DNA of 64,000 nt from Mycoplasma anseris ATCC 49234 (GCF_000702805.1 NZ_JNJX01000001.1:84252-148251), one strand, 5' to 3'; counted from the stretch's first letter, positions 10,164 through 21,570 are shown. Notes: generated by a model from the sequence alone, not told the origin. Numbers and translations: made by a program.

Positions 10164-12209
10164 ATGAAATCAGAAGCTTTAGAGACCACAAAAGAGTTTT
10201 TAACTTTAGAAAAAGAATATCTAAAAACCGATAAAAAAGAAAAAATCCCCAAAGTAAGGAAAATAACTGGTGATATTTTTAGATCTTCTATTTATGCTAT
10301 TTTATATTTAATTGTTGTTATCTTTTTGTTAGAGATTTTTAAATATGTCCCATTTGATTTTGTTGATGTAAAAAATGGAACTTTGTTTCATAATTCAATT
10401 AAACTTTTATTAGGAATTTTTCCGTTAGTTTTAGCAATAAATGTAAGTGCAACTCATAGTTATAATCGAACATTAGGGGCAATTGTAAATTTATTAAGTT
10501 TTGCCTTATTTTATCCATTATTTTATTTTGCTATAACGTTAGAAAATGGACTATTTTTATTTGGAAGCAACTTTGCCATAGATAACTTTATTGTAGTTGG
10601 ACTTTTTCCGTTTGTAGTATTAGGTTTTATATCAGGTTATCTTTGTGGTTATATTAATTCATTAATCATAAATAAATTTATAAAAAGGATAAGAAACCAT
10701 AAAATAATTAGATTTGAAAAATCATTATTATGTATGTTTTTATGTGTGATTTCTTCATTAGCGATTTTATTTTTATTACAAATTCTTAATGTTTTATTTT
10801 TTCAATTAATAAAAATTATTGATTCACACGAAACTCCTTTTGCTAAGAATTTTGCTTACGTTTTAAAATTAGTAAGTGATCCTTCAACACAAATCAAAGA
10901 ACAATTTACAAACATGAATTGATTTTTGGTTTTTCTAGGAATTGGACTGGCAATAAGTTATTTATTATTAACTCCCAAGAAAGAAAGAAAATCTTCATTA
11001 ACAATAATAGTTCTTTCAATAATCCAAGTAATAATTTTTGGAAACCCATATGTTCTGTTATTAATTACTTTTATTTTGATTCCATTTTTCTTTTTTGTTG
11101 TTTTAAGTGTAGCTTCAATTTTATTATCAGTCATTGCTTCAATAGAAATTCCGAATACTTCAGGTGTTGTTTCAAAGGTTTTTGATGCAAAATTGGATAT
11201 GACCATTGACATAGGTGTAAATGTTCATGATTTTGAATGAAATAAATACTTTTTAAGTAATTCATTATTAATTGCCTGTTCATTTATATTTGCTTTAATA
11301 TTTGTAACTATAATAGCGATTTATATGAAAAAAACTCACGTTCAATATTTTGGCACACCATATAACAATTTAAAAATCCTAAATTCAGAATATATTGTTG
11401 AAAATAATTACACTGTATTTTCTAAAACTTCATCAATAAATAAATCAAGATTAATAAAACACCAAAAATCTGATGAATTATTACAAGATATATTAGAAGA
11501 ACAAGAAATATCCACTCAAACAATTAATAAAACTAAGCAATTTTCAAATGAAAAAGAATTAACAAATCCAACAATACATTTAGATAAGAAAAAAAATAAT
11601 CCACAAAAATTTATTGAAGATGAGGATTTTGTTTTAAATAACGATGATCCTCAAGAAGAATTACAAAATATAGAATTAAATTACGAAAAAACTAAAGAAA
11701 TTGAACCCTCAATTATGAAAGTGTTAAGTTTCGAAAACAAAAAACTACCTACTTCTAAACCGGTTAAGACAATAACTAGCGAATTAGAAATATTTAATAA
11801 CGACTTAAAAAGTCCGGTAATAGGTATAGTAAAAGAAGTTGGTGAAAATTATGTCTTAATCAGGGCTTCTTCAAACATTTTGTTAGCTACCAGTAATCTT
11901 GAAGTAGTCAAAACAAACCTTAATTTAACAACAATCAAAATCGAAATTGATAACAAATTCTTTGAAATATCAGTCAATCCAAATTCAAAGAAACTTGATA
12001 AGGATAAATTACACAATAAAATTTACATATCACCAGGTAAAAAACTATTTAACAAAAATAGGATATTAGATTTAAACAAAAAATATTTCAACGAATTAAA
12101 TCAGGACATTGAAATTAAAATTACTAATTTAACTTCCGGAGAGCAAAATTCAACATTGGTTAAAGAAAAACAAGCTGTTGATAGAAAAACACCAATCTTT
12201 AAAATTTAA
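10164..12209 (+). CDS. PTS EIIC-like membrane protein with degenerate EIIA-like C-terminal domain
   Basis: A 681-residue protein. Residues 1-390 hold about nine or ten hydrophobic segments arranged as in glucose-type PTS EIIC, with GNPY near where EIIC proteins carry the conserved GITEP loop. A charged linker (about 390-545) leads to a domain starting SPVIGIVKEV and ending in SPGKKLF...KITN, which follows the start and end of EIIA-Glc (SPVxGxV; GxxLxxFDL...VxN). The two active-site histidines of EIIA are missing: the only His in this part is not at either site. It may therefore be a non-phosphorylating relic or a transporter with another energy source. A matching EIIB-like protein without its cysteine lies at 36696. 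Membrane protein is certain; PTS relationship is inference. Confidence 0.5.
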
Positions 12210-12230
12210 GCAACTACTAGTTGCTTTTAT
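12208..12230 (+). terminator. Terminator after the PTS-like gene
   Basis: AAGCAAC and GTTGCTT arms with a 5-nt loop followed by TTATTTAT. It directly precedes the -10 box of tmcAL. Confidence 0.65.
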
Positions 12231-12231
12231 T

Positions 12232-12237
12232 TATAAT
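12232..12237 (+). promoter_or_regulatory. -10 box of tmcAL (probably leaderless)
   Basis: TATAAT ends 6 nt before the ATG at 12244 and no ribosome site lies between. The tight packing against the preceding terminator suggests a leaderless mRNA. Confidence 0.55.
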
Positions 12238-12243
12238 TATTTT

Positions 12244-13146
12244 ATGAAAATAGGAGTTATTGCTGAATTTAATCCATTTCATAATGGTCATAAATATTTG
12301 TTAAGTAAAATAAAAGAAAAATATCCTTCTTCAGAAATTGTTATTGCTTTATCTTCTGATTATGTTCAAAGGGGTGAAAAAGCAATTGTTTCATATGAAG
12401 AAAGAAAAGAATTTGCTTTAAAATATGGAGCAACCAAAGTTGTTCCTTTGGATTTTTTTACTTCAACTCAAGCTGCTCATGTTTTTGCTGAAGGTTCTAT
12501 TAAGATTTTATTAAAAGAAAATATTGACGTTTTGTGTTTTGGAGTCTCTGATACAGAAGATATAAACAAATACATATTAGCGGCAAAAAAAATTAAACAA
12601 AATATTAATGAATACAATTCGTTTTTAAAAAAAGAATTGAAGCAAGGGAAATCATTTGTAGCCAGTGCTTTTTCAAGTTTGAATAATTTAATGAAAGAAG
12701 AAGAAATTCCAACAGACATTCTAGGATTTGAGTATACAAAATATATTATTTTCAACAATATTCCAATCCAGTTAGATTGCTTTAAGAGAACAATCGAGCA
12801 TAACTCATTATTTCCTAATGATGAATATGCTTCAGGATCATGTATAAGAGAAATGATAAAATGTGGGTTAGATGTATCTAAATATACACCAATGAAAATA
12901 AATTTTAATTTCCCAAAAATCGAAGATGAATATTCGAAGTTTCAAGAAATTGTAAGATCTAGCACAGCTGAAGAGCTAAGCCAAATCTTATTAGTTTCTG
13001 AGGGCATGGAAAATTTATTTAAAAAACATATAGATTTGACTTCTTATAATGAATTTGTTGATGCTTGTACATCAAGAAGATATACAGCAAGTAGAATAAA
13101 AAGAGTAATCTTATATGTTTTGTTAGGAATTCAAAAAACAAAATAA
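12244..13146 (+). CDS. tmcAL: tRNA(Met) cytidine acetate ligase TmcAL
   Basis: A 300-residue nucleotidyltransferase-fold enzyme that uses acetate and ATP to make N4-acetylcytidine at the wobble base of elongator tRNA(Met). The N-terminus GVIAEFNPFHNGHKYLL carries the HxGH motif, GSCIREMI follows mid-protein, and the C-terminus RRYTASRIKRVILYVLL matches the tRNA-binding end of the Bacillus YlbM family. The protein is about 100 residues shorter than Bacillus TmcAL (about 415), yet both ends are conserved, so the loss is internal. The start at 12244 is chosen because it begins the conserved strand; an earlier in-frame Met at 12178 lies inside the previous gene. Terminator follows directly. Confidence 0.9.
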   Translation: MKIGVIAEFNPFHNGHKYLLSKIKEKYPSSEIVIALSSDYVQRGEKAIVSYEERKEFALKYGATKVVPLDFFTSTQAAHVFAEGSIKILLKENIDVLCFGVSDTEDINKYILAAKKIKQNINEYNSFLKKELKQGKSFVASAFSSLNNLMKEEEIPTDILGFEYTKYIIFNNIPIQLDCFKRTIEHNSLFPNDEYASGSCIREMIKCGLDVSKYTPMKINFNFPKIEDEYSKFQEIVRSSTAEELSQILLVSEGMENLFKKHIDLTSYNEFVDACTSRRYTASRIKRVILYVLLGIQKTK

Positions 13147-13176
13147 GCTACACCAATTTAAAGGTAGCTTATTTTT
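13141..13176. terminator. Bidirectional terminator between tmcAL and lipoprotein
   Basis: AAATAAGCTAC and GTAGCTTATTT arms with a 12-nt loop and T runs on both sides. It serves convergent genes and overlaps the tmcAL stop. Confidence 0.8.
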
Positions 13177-13196
13177 ATCATCATAAAAATCCAATT

Positions 13197-14012
13197 CTAA
13201 TATTCAAATGTAAATAAATTGGCTCTGCTATATAAAAATCTTCTCCCATCTTCTTCATTAAATAATCGAAAACCTAGTCCAATTGAACTTTCATCTCAAT
13301 TTGTATACTGAAATAATCAAATTTCATATTTCTTAGAATCACTATTTTTTGTGTTTGTTAGCATCAAATCACCTAATTTAAACTCACATTGAGGCTTGCC
13401 TATAAATCTATCTGGTCTACACCAAAATATTTCATCTATAATGTCATGGTAAGTGTTGCTTGTAGAAAAAGGAAACAAAACATAACCAACGTTTGTTGTT
13501 ATTTTATAAAAAAGAGAATCAATAATATTGTTATTGAAATCAATGTTTATGTCGAAATTTGATCTAAAAAAGTCTGAATTCTTTTTAAATATGGTTTGTG
13601 GAACATAAAGAAAATCAATGTATTCCACTTTTTTAAGTTGTTCTTCAAATTTATCTTTTGAATAAATTCCATTTTGTGAGGTGTCTTCTAAACCCTTAGT
13701 TGATAAAAGAAAGTAATTTTCTTTTGAATTAATCTTGACAAAATTATCAATTTGATCTCATTTAGATTGTTTTTGATTAAAAACCAAACGGATAAAAGGG
13801 TGCGCGATATTACTTGTTTTATCTGAGTTTCTAAAAGTTTTAGGATCTTCAATAAAGGAGTTGTATGTGTTTTGGTGTTTTCATTCAAATGGAATGAATC
13901 ATTCATCATTCTTCTTTTGTGTTAAAACACAAGCGGTTGCTATTGTTGTTGTAATTGTGACTGGAATTAACGTAGAACATAGGATAATTGCTAACTTCTT
14001 ATTTTTTCTCAT
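13197..14012 (-). CDS. Lipoprotein of unknown function, coupled to cysteine-peptidase-like gene
   Basis: A 271-residue lipoprotein (signal ending IATAC, lipid Cys28). No known domain was recognised. The mature part is rich in aromatic residues, Asn and Asp, with several TGA-coded tryptophans. Its ATG overlaps the stop codon of the upstream cysteine-peptidase-like gene by one base (TAATG), so the pair is translationally coupled and probably acts together at the cell surface, perhaps with the lipoprotein as an anchor, inhibitor or substrate receptor for the peptidase. That role is inferred from position only. Confidence 0.72.
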
Positions 14013-15547
14013 TATTTAATAAAACCTCATGATTTTAGATTTTTGGTCATTTCTACCCCATTTACATGAACGTCACCATTTCAAAAATAACGTTTTAAAT
14101 GAGCTTCACCTTTTGTTGTGTCTTCCATTGTCATAGCCCCACGTATTGTAGATTGATCTAAGATTATTTGATTTCATTCCATTTCTCTCAAATTCTTTAT
14201 AGAACTTGCAGTTCAATTATATGTAGCTAATAATCTTCCATCCTTATAAAGCCCATAAACAATAAATGAGTGCCCTGAAACTTTCTCTTTCTTTTCTAAA
14301 TCTGATCCATATTTAATATTCATTGACATTGAGGCTTCAATAGGGATCTTCTTATTTTTTAAATATTTTTCAAAATTTGCATTAGAGACACCAAAATTAT
14401 AAATATTGTAATTTGCCCATCCATTTTTTAATTCAACACTCATGAAATCATTAATTAATTTCTTTTGTGTTGTAGAAGTGGTGCCTTTAAAATAATTGTG
14501 AGTTTGCATCATGTTTATATAAAATTGATCTTGAAGGTGGGGTATAATTTCGTTAACAAGAATTTTTTTCTTGTCTTCCTTATTCATATCTCTATAATGA
14601 TAATAAAGAGCTTCTTCCATATATTTATCAGTGTTATGTATTATTTCGCCATTATAATCTCAATAACCCATTTTACTTTCATCATAGTCAATGTTGACTC
14701 TATAATTTTGAATTGTCTTAATAAGGCTTAATTTATCAAAATATCCAAAATATTGTGAATTTTTAAAATATTCATTATATAAAAGCAATGAAGTCATAGA
14801 CAAAAAACCACAAATACCTCCCCAATCTTGTTTGGGGTTTGGTAAATATTTAGTTGGTTCATTATCTCCAATATGTTTACCATTTACTACCTTGAAAAAC
14901 CAGGAATTGTCAACCTCATAATCAGCATAAAGTAAATCTAAATATGATTCTTTTATTTTATATTCCTTATGATTCTTTGATCCTGCAGTTCTTAATTCTT
15001 CTAAATCAGAATTCTTAAAGTCACTAAAATTTTTAATTTTACCCTTTTCTTTGTTTGTTGGATAATATTTTGGATATTTTTTATCCGCTTCTTTCTTAGG
15101 TTTTGCTTTTGGTTTTCTTCTTCTATCACCAATCATTGTACGATCTCTATCTTGTAAGTTGTGTAATTCAAAATCTACAAGACCATTTCTTATAACAATT
15201 ATATTTTTGTTATTTACTAATTTGCTATTAGCCAAATAAGATCGCACTTTACCTAAGTAATTAGGATTTACTTCCACAATTTTTTGTAAATCAATATCAA
15301 ATATAGAATAACCTTTGTTTTTAAAAAATACAATTCTTTTATTTAAGTGGGTTTCTTTTGAATATAAAAGTTTTGATGAGAGTATTTGGGCTTCGAAGTT
15401 ACCAGTTAATCTTATGAAATCATATAAGCAAAAATTTTCAATCTTTTCTTTTTCATCATCTAATTTTTCATTGCTCATAGACACCAAAGATATTGATGCT
15501 GAAAATATTGGTATTAGACTACCAATCCCTAAAAATATTTTATTCAT
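14012..15547 (-). CDS. Putative secreted papain-like cysteine peptidase
   Basis: A 511-residue protein with an N-terminal signal sequence or anchor (about residues 4-24) that has no lipobox cysteine. A Lys/Arg/Pro-rich patch is near residue 160. The C-terminal half has a possible Cys-His-Asn triad: Cys246 in WGGICGFLS, at the start of a helix as in papain-fold enzymes, His426 in GHSFIVYG, and Asn444 in ATYNW. These spacings fit clan CA peptidases, and mycoplasmas encode a family annotated as putative cysteine peptidases with this look. The start at 15547 follows the strong ribosome site AGAGGAG; an in-frame Met 18 codons upstream was rejected. The family is plausible, the substrate unknown. 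Confidence 0.62.
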
Positions 15548-15762
15548 ATCTCCTCTTTTAAGTTTTAAATGTATGTTATAGTATTGATTTTGCTTAGACA
15601 TTAATTATTCAAGTTGTGTTGTATAGAAGCCACTTAATTATTAAATGTAAAATTCTGTCGGTTTTCTTTTCTCATGTATCCTTCTTGTTTCTTTTACTCT
15701 CCTTCATTTTATTCCAAATTCTAAAAAGAATTTTAATTTTAATATTGGATAGACAAAAACAA

Positions 15763-15790
15763 CAAAAAAAAGAAGCCAAAGCTCCTCTAT
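15763..15790 (-). terminator. Terminator after pepO
   Basis: On the minus strand AGAGGAGC, a TTTG loop and GCTTCTTT pair, with G-U wobble, and run into a T tract. The rest of the 255-nt gap to 15548 is AT-rich and should hold the promoter of the cysteine-peptidase-like gene; I see no other gene there. Confidence 0.65.
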
Positions 15791-15802
15791 TTTTTTGTTT
15801 AA

Positions 15803-17716
15803 CTATCAAATTTTGAATATTTTTTTAGGAGATAAATACATTTTATCGCCAGGTTTAATGTTAAAAGTTTTTTGAAAATCAATATTGTTTTTTAGCTGTA
15901 AATTAGTTCTTAATTTAACTGGAGCATGAACATCCACATTAGCTAACATTTCAATAAATTGTTCACGGTATTTTGATCTTCAAATAATTGCATATTGTTT
16001 GAAGAATTGTTTTGGATTAAATTTAGGATCAAAACGTTTGGCTGATTCATAAGCACAAGAAACCCCGCCACAGTCAGCAATGTTTTCAGAAACTGTTAAG
16101 GTTCCATTGCATCTTACTTTATTTGTAATTTTTACCTTATCAAATAACTGAATCATTTGTTTAATTTTCTTTTCAAAGTTTTCTTCGTCTTTTTTGGTTC
16201 ATCAATTATGTAAGACACCACGTTCATCAAACTTAGCTCCATTGTTATCAAATGAGTGAGAAATTTCATGAGCAATAACAACACCAATTCCACCAAAGTT
16301 TTGACTTAAGGTTTGTTTAGTGCTGTAAAAAGGAGCCTGTAAAATTCCGGCTGGGAAAACAATATGGTTTGATGTTGGTTGGAAATAAGCGTTAACCATT
16401 GCTGGAGTCATTGATCACAATTTCTTATTCTTAATTTCTAAATATCTATCGTATTCTCATCTAATTCTAATTTTTTGGAAAGCCAAAACATTTTGTAATA
16501 AGTCATCATAGCCATTGTATGATTGTACGAAAAACTCATTGTAATAAGGTTCAATTTCTTCTGGATAGCCAACCATAACATCCATATGGGTCAATTTTTT
16601 GATTGCCATTTGTTTGGTTGCTTCTTCTAATCAATCATTATTTCTAATTGATTCTTTATAAACATCTTTCATGGTTTCAATCATTGCTTCAAGTTGTTTT
16701 TTGGCTTCTGATCCAAAGAAAACCTCTCCATAATATTTACCATAAACCATTTTATAAATGGCTTCAGCTTGATCGCTAGCTACCTTTTCATTAGATGTAA
16801 ATTTATTAATACCAGATAAGGCATTTCTAAACATTAAGGCTTCTTTTCTAGTGGTATTATCTAATCATTTAGCATATTCTAACACTGTATTAACAATTAA
16901 GCTTGCTTTGTATTCTTCAAAATTATCTTTATTAAAAATCTTATTAAAGTTGTTTAAGAAAATTAAAGAAGGAACAATGATTGATTTAATTTCCTTTTCT
17001 CCAACAAGCATTCTGGTTAATTTTTCTACATCAAAAACTTCAATATGACTTTGAATTTCACTTAAGGTTCTTGGATTATTTAACTCATAATATTTAGCTT
17101 GTTCTTCCCTAGTTAAAACATATTTGCTTACTTTAGCATCTAAATTGATAGTTTTGTCTACTATGTCATCGGTTTGTTGTTTAGAATAAATTTTGTTTAA
17201 GATTTTAGTTGCCATTTGTTTAAAAACACCTAATAAATTGGTTTTTTTCTTTTCATCATCATAATATGATTTTTCAGGAAGGATATAAGGATATTCATCC
17301 ATTCATAAAACCAATTTACCTGGTTCTTCAAAACCGGTTGAAACATCTATTTTAAAAGGTACAGGAAGGTTTGAAAGAATTAATCATTCATAATTGTTGA
17401 TAATATCATTTCATGAGTTAAAGTTATTAATTTTGGTCAATAAAGCATCTAGAGGTCTAACCCCATTTATTTTACGTTGTTGTCAATTTTTGGTTAATTT
17501 ATAAAATTTAATCATTTCTTTTAGCATTGGATAATTTTGAATATCCTTATCATTAACTAATCATTTATTGAACAAAGTCTTTTTAATTCTTTGAAGTTTT
17601 TGATCAATCATACTAAAAGAACCAATCCCCGGTTTATCTCCAGGAATTTTCATTTTGGCTAATTTTTTACCATTTACTGCTTCAAAAAAGTCATCTTTTA
17701 ATAATTTTTTATTCAT
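15803..17716 (-). CDS. pepO: M13 family zinc metallopeptidase (PepO-like)
   Basis: A 637-residue endopeptidase of the neprilysin/PepO family, with no signal peptide, so probably cytoplasmic. The zinc site is complete: HEISH (His483, Glu484, His487) and ENIADCGG (Glu544, Asp548). The substrate-binding NAYFQPTSN segment precedes it, and the protein ends in a Trp, as M13 enzymes do, here coded by TGA just before the TAG stop. Length is normal for PepO. GGAG lies upstream of the ATG. It is the last gene of a pcrA unit, 12 nt after the preceding stop. It would cleave oligopeptides brought in by importers; Pip could act on the products. Confidence 0.94.
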
Positions 17717-17728
17717 AGTTTCTCCTTT

Positions 17729-19291
17729 TTATTTGGTATATAAAATTTTATTGTATTTTTCTTGCAATATTCTTTTATGGTTTGTTATGTCTAATTTTTC
17801 AAAAATCAATAGTGGCTTTTTGTCCTTCAACATATTAATTAAAGTACTTAATAACATTAAGTTTTTAGGATTATCTAAATTAGTTGCGATCTCTTTATCA
17901 AAAATAATGTATTTAATATTATTTTTATTTATTGTTTGAATAACATCTTCATCAATTGTCTTGATATGAACGCCAACATTTTCACCACTCACACTTAAAA
18001 GATCTAGGCGCTTGAAAATAAGATCATTGTTGCTCATATTGTTAAGTTTAATGATTTGAATTAAGTTTTTAGAATCCTCAATAAGAGTTTTGATTGCGCT
18101 TAAATCAGTTTTTATGAAATTGTAATCTTCAATTACTAAAAAAGCGTTTTGGATTTTATAAGAAGTTTTCAATTTATTAATGAATTCTTGATCTAAATAT
18201 CAAAATAAATCTAATCCAGCCATCGATAACCTTAATTGTTGATCTAATTCCTTATCCTTAAAAACAGGCGAAAGAATCTTCAAATTAGAAGTGGAATTGC
18301 CAAGTGTTTTTAAACTTGTGGATTCTATTTCAATTTCACCTTTTTCAATAGCTTTTATACCTCTACTGTATTGTTTATAAAAATTTTTAAAGGCATCAGT
18401 ATTGATTAAATTATTATTAAATGTTTTGAAGTTGACATCAATTTTATTATTTTTTAAGAAATATAAATAATTTAAAATAATATCAAGGTTTTTATTAGTT
18501 ATTCTATCACATAAATCTTTATTAAATACGGCAGCAAAATTAACATATTTAATTGCCGTCTTTAAAGATTTTAAGACATCTTCTAACATGATTTTAATTG
18601 AACCATTAGTTGGTAAATTATCAGGAACAGTAAAAAATAATTTGTCCTCATCTCTAATAAAATCCATGTAAACTGATAGATTACTTGGAATATGTTGAGT
18701 AACTAAATCAATTATGGAATTATCTTGCATTAATTGCTTAGAATGTAATTTAATAAACAAAATGTATTTATAATCATTTTTAATTAAATTTCTAGTATTT
18801 TCACTTGTTTTAGCAAATAAAGATTTTACATTTGCATCTTTTTCACTTCATTTTAAGGTTAGTAATATTGTTTCCTCATTTAATGGATTGAAATACAATT
18901 TAAAATTCATTTTCTCTGTAGATTGATTAATTAAAGAAATTTCGATATTAAATTCAGGATCATTAAACTCTTTGTGTTCAATTGCCTTTTTAAATTTAGT
19001 AATTGAATTTTTAGTAAGAATTTTTAAAAAAGAAGAAATATCACATCATTCAGCCTTAGCAAGGGGATTAAACCGAATAAAATCAGGTAAGATTTCTAAA
19101 TTTGCAAAATTCTTATTCATTTTAATTCTTTGCTTTTTGGGTTGTATATCAAATAAAAGAAAACCATTTAAATTAAATCTTTTAATTTTTTTTAATTTGG
19201 AAATTTGATAGATAAGCACACTTATTAAAATAATTGCTATTACTAAGAAAAGAATGGAAATAGCTCAATGAAATTTATTTATCTGAATCAT
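17729..19291 (-). CDS. Membrane protein resembling a degenerate GGDEF-EAL protein
   Basis: A 520-residue protein with one N-terminal transmembrane helix (about 9-30) and a cytoplasmic part. By eye it follows the order PAS-like (about 40-150), GGDEF-like (about 165-300; YILFIKL, then DKLFFTVPD where GGDEF would sit) and EAL-like (about 320-515; AFLVIEDY, VGVHIKT, IKYIIFDKEI in place of the EAL Lys-Ile-Asp strand). The catalytic residues of both cyclase and phosphodiesterase are absent. Mycoplasmas are not known to use cyclic di-GMP, so it would be a relic fold with another role. The start overlaps the end of pcrA by 17 nt and pepO follows 12 nt later. That the gene is real is near certain; the fold assignment is a hypothesis. 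An uncharacterised hominis-group family is the alternative. Confidence 0.45.
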
Positions 19292-21476
19292 CTGGGTCTA
19301 CTCACTTTTTAATTGAAGGATGGTATTTATCTAATGTTTTAATTTTGCTTTCTGTTTCAAATTGAACATGGATTATGTTATCTAAAATTTCTAACACTTC
19401 CCCCTTACCATAAATTTTGTGGGTTATAAAATCGCCAACAATCAAATCAACATTTTTATTGATATTAGTTGATGTAGAGAAATTATTTGCAATGTTTATA
19501 CGGTTTTTGGTTTTTTGAATGCCAGCTTCAATAATGAATCTACTTTGAGAAGCGGCGTTTCTTCCTACAGCGAAAGATAAAAATAATTTTTCCTTAGCCC
19601 TAGTTAAAGCAACATAAGCCAATCTTCTTTCTTCTTCTAAGCCCTCTGGATTTTCTTGAACCATTGCTTTTCTATTTAAATAAGTGAAATCATTTTTCGG
19701 TGAAATTGATATTGCTCTTTTTAAAGGAAAGATATTTTCGCTTAAACCAGCAATGAAAACATAATCAAATTCAAGACCTTTGGCATTATGAACAGTCATT
19801 AAAGATACATAGCTTGCAGCATCATCGTCCACATCTCTATCAGTTATTAAAGTAATTTCTTGTAAATATTGATCGATTGTTCCAGTTGGGTTTTTGTTTT
19901 CTCAATTTTCAATTGCCTCGATTAAACTATTAAAATTATTTAATCGCTCTTCATATTCTTCTTGCGATTTTTTTATTTCTTCAAAATATTTGATTCGATG
20001 AATCATTAATTCTTTTAAAGTTAGGTTGATATTATTAATTTCTAAGGCTCTTCTTGCTCAGCGGATTTGATTAATAAATTGAGCAATATTTCTTAAGGTT
20101 TCAATAGAGATTTTTAAATTGCGTTGAATATCATTTATTTTTTGTTCTAAGCAACTAAATAAGTCCAAATTTTGTCTTCTTGCAAATTTTAATAATTTTT
20201 CAATGGTAATTTCACCAATTTTTCTTGAAGGCTTATTAAGAATTCGTAATAAAGAAATTTCACTTCCATCATGAATAACTCTTAAATATGCCAAAGCATC
20301 TTTGATTTCCTCTCTTTGATAAAACTTAATCGAACCAAAAAGTTTGTAAATTGTATTTTCCTTAATTAAAGCCTCTTCAATTGCTCTTGAATAACTATTA
20401 ATTCTAAATAAAATAGCAATATTTTTTAATTGAACACGATTTCTTTTTAAATCTGAAATTCGTTGTGCAATTCATCTTGCTTCTTCTTCTTCACTGTAAC
20501 CACAGAAGAATTCAATATCCTCACCTTCATCATTTTCTGTATACAAATCTTTTTTCAATCTATATTTATTGTATTTAATTAGTTTATTAGCAGCAAAAAG
20601 AATTTTTTGAGTTGAACGATAGTTTTTTTCTAGTTTAATAGTTATTGCATCAGGATAATCTTTATCGAAATTTAGAATTATATTAATATCAGCATTTCTT
20701 CAAGAATAAATGGTTTGATCAGGATCTCCTACAATAGTAATATTGTGACTTCCAGCTATTTTTTTTACAATTTCATATTGTAGTTGGCTAGTGTCTTGAA
20801 ACTCGTCCACTAGAACATATTTAAAATAGCGAGATCATTTATTAGAAATGGTTTCGTATTCCTTGTCATAAAATAAGTGATATACAAATATTAAAAGATC
20901 ATCAAAATCTAAAGAGTGAGCCATGTCTAAATGGATTTGATAGTTTTTATAGATCTTAATTCTCATGTCATCTGAATCTTTAAACTCTTCTGATTCTTCT
21001 AAGTCTTTAGGAGTTTTTAGATCGTTTTTTTGATTTTGAATAAAAGAAATAATTGAATTATAAGAATATTGTGAAGCAGTAATATCTAATTCATTATAAA
21101 CAACTTTAAGAACTTCTTTTTGGTCTAATTCATCAAGAATTTGAAAATCATTAGGATACCCCATGTTATGAATTTCTTGTCTTAAAATTCTTGCGCATAA
21201 GGAATGAAAAGTAAAAACATTAGGTTGTCCTAACTCAGAAGAACCAAGCAATGCTTCCACCCTTTGTTTCATTTCGGCTGCCGCTTTATTCGAAAACGTT
21301 ACTGCCAGAATATCTCTTGGATTGATATTCCTTTCATTAATTAAATAAGCAATTTTATGAGTCAACACTCTTGTTTTGCCGCTTCCAGCACCAGCAATAA
21401 TTCTTAATGGTCCGTCAGTGTGTAACACAGCACCTAATTGCTCTTTATTTAACATTTCTAAATTCAATTTGTTCAT
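19275..21476 (-). CDS. pcrA: ATP-dependent DNA helicase PcrA/UvrD
   Basis: A 733-residue superfamily 1A 3'-5' helicase acting in repair and replication. Motif I GAGSGKTR is near residue 29, Ia TFSNKAAAEMK follows, then DFDDLL, motif II VDEFQDTS, motif III VGDPDQTIYSWR, motif IV/NYRST, motif V VHNAKGLEFDYVF and motif VI VALTRAKEKL, all intact. Length is typical of PcrA. The C-terminus ends in a short basic/acidic tail overlapping the start of the next gene by 17 nt. GGAGATTGAA precedes the ATG, and a hairpin with a T run lies in its leader. It heads the unit with the GGDEF-EAL-like gene and pepO. Confidence 0.96.
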
Positions 21477-21493
21477 TTCAATCTCCTAAAAAA

Positions 21494-21519
21494 ATAAAAA
21501 AACATATTGCTATGCAATA
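21494..21519 (-). terminator. Hairpin plus U-run in the pcrA leader
   Basis: On the minus strand TATTGC-ATA-GCAATA is followed by a T-rich tract that ends at the pcrA ribosome site. It may be a second terminator for the upstream RDD unit or an attenuator of pcrA. The region 21520-21570 is AT-rich promoter-like sequence. Confidence 0.45.
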
Positions 21520-21570
21520 AAATACTAATAAAATTATACTTTATTTACGATGTAATTTCAACTAAGAACT

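Noticed and set aside
19275..21476. Apparent breaks in pcrA, helicase, potD and other genes that might suggest pseudogenes
   Set aside because: Every break is a TGA codon in one continuous frame, at Trp positions. Read with code 4 the genes are intact.
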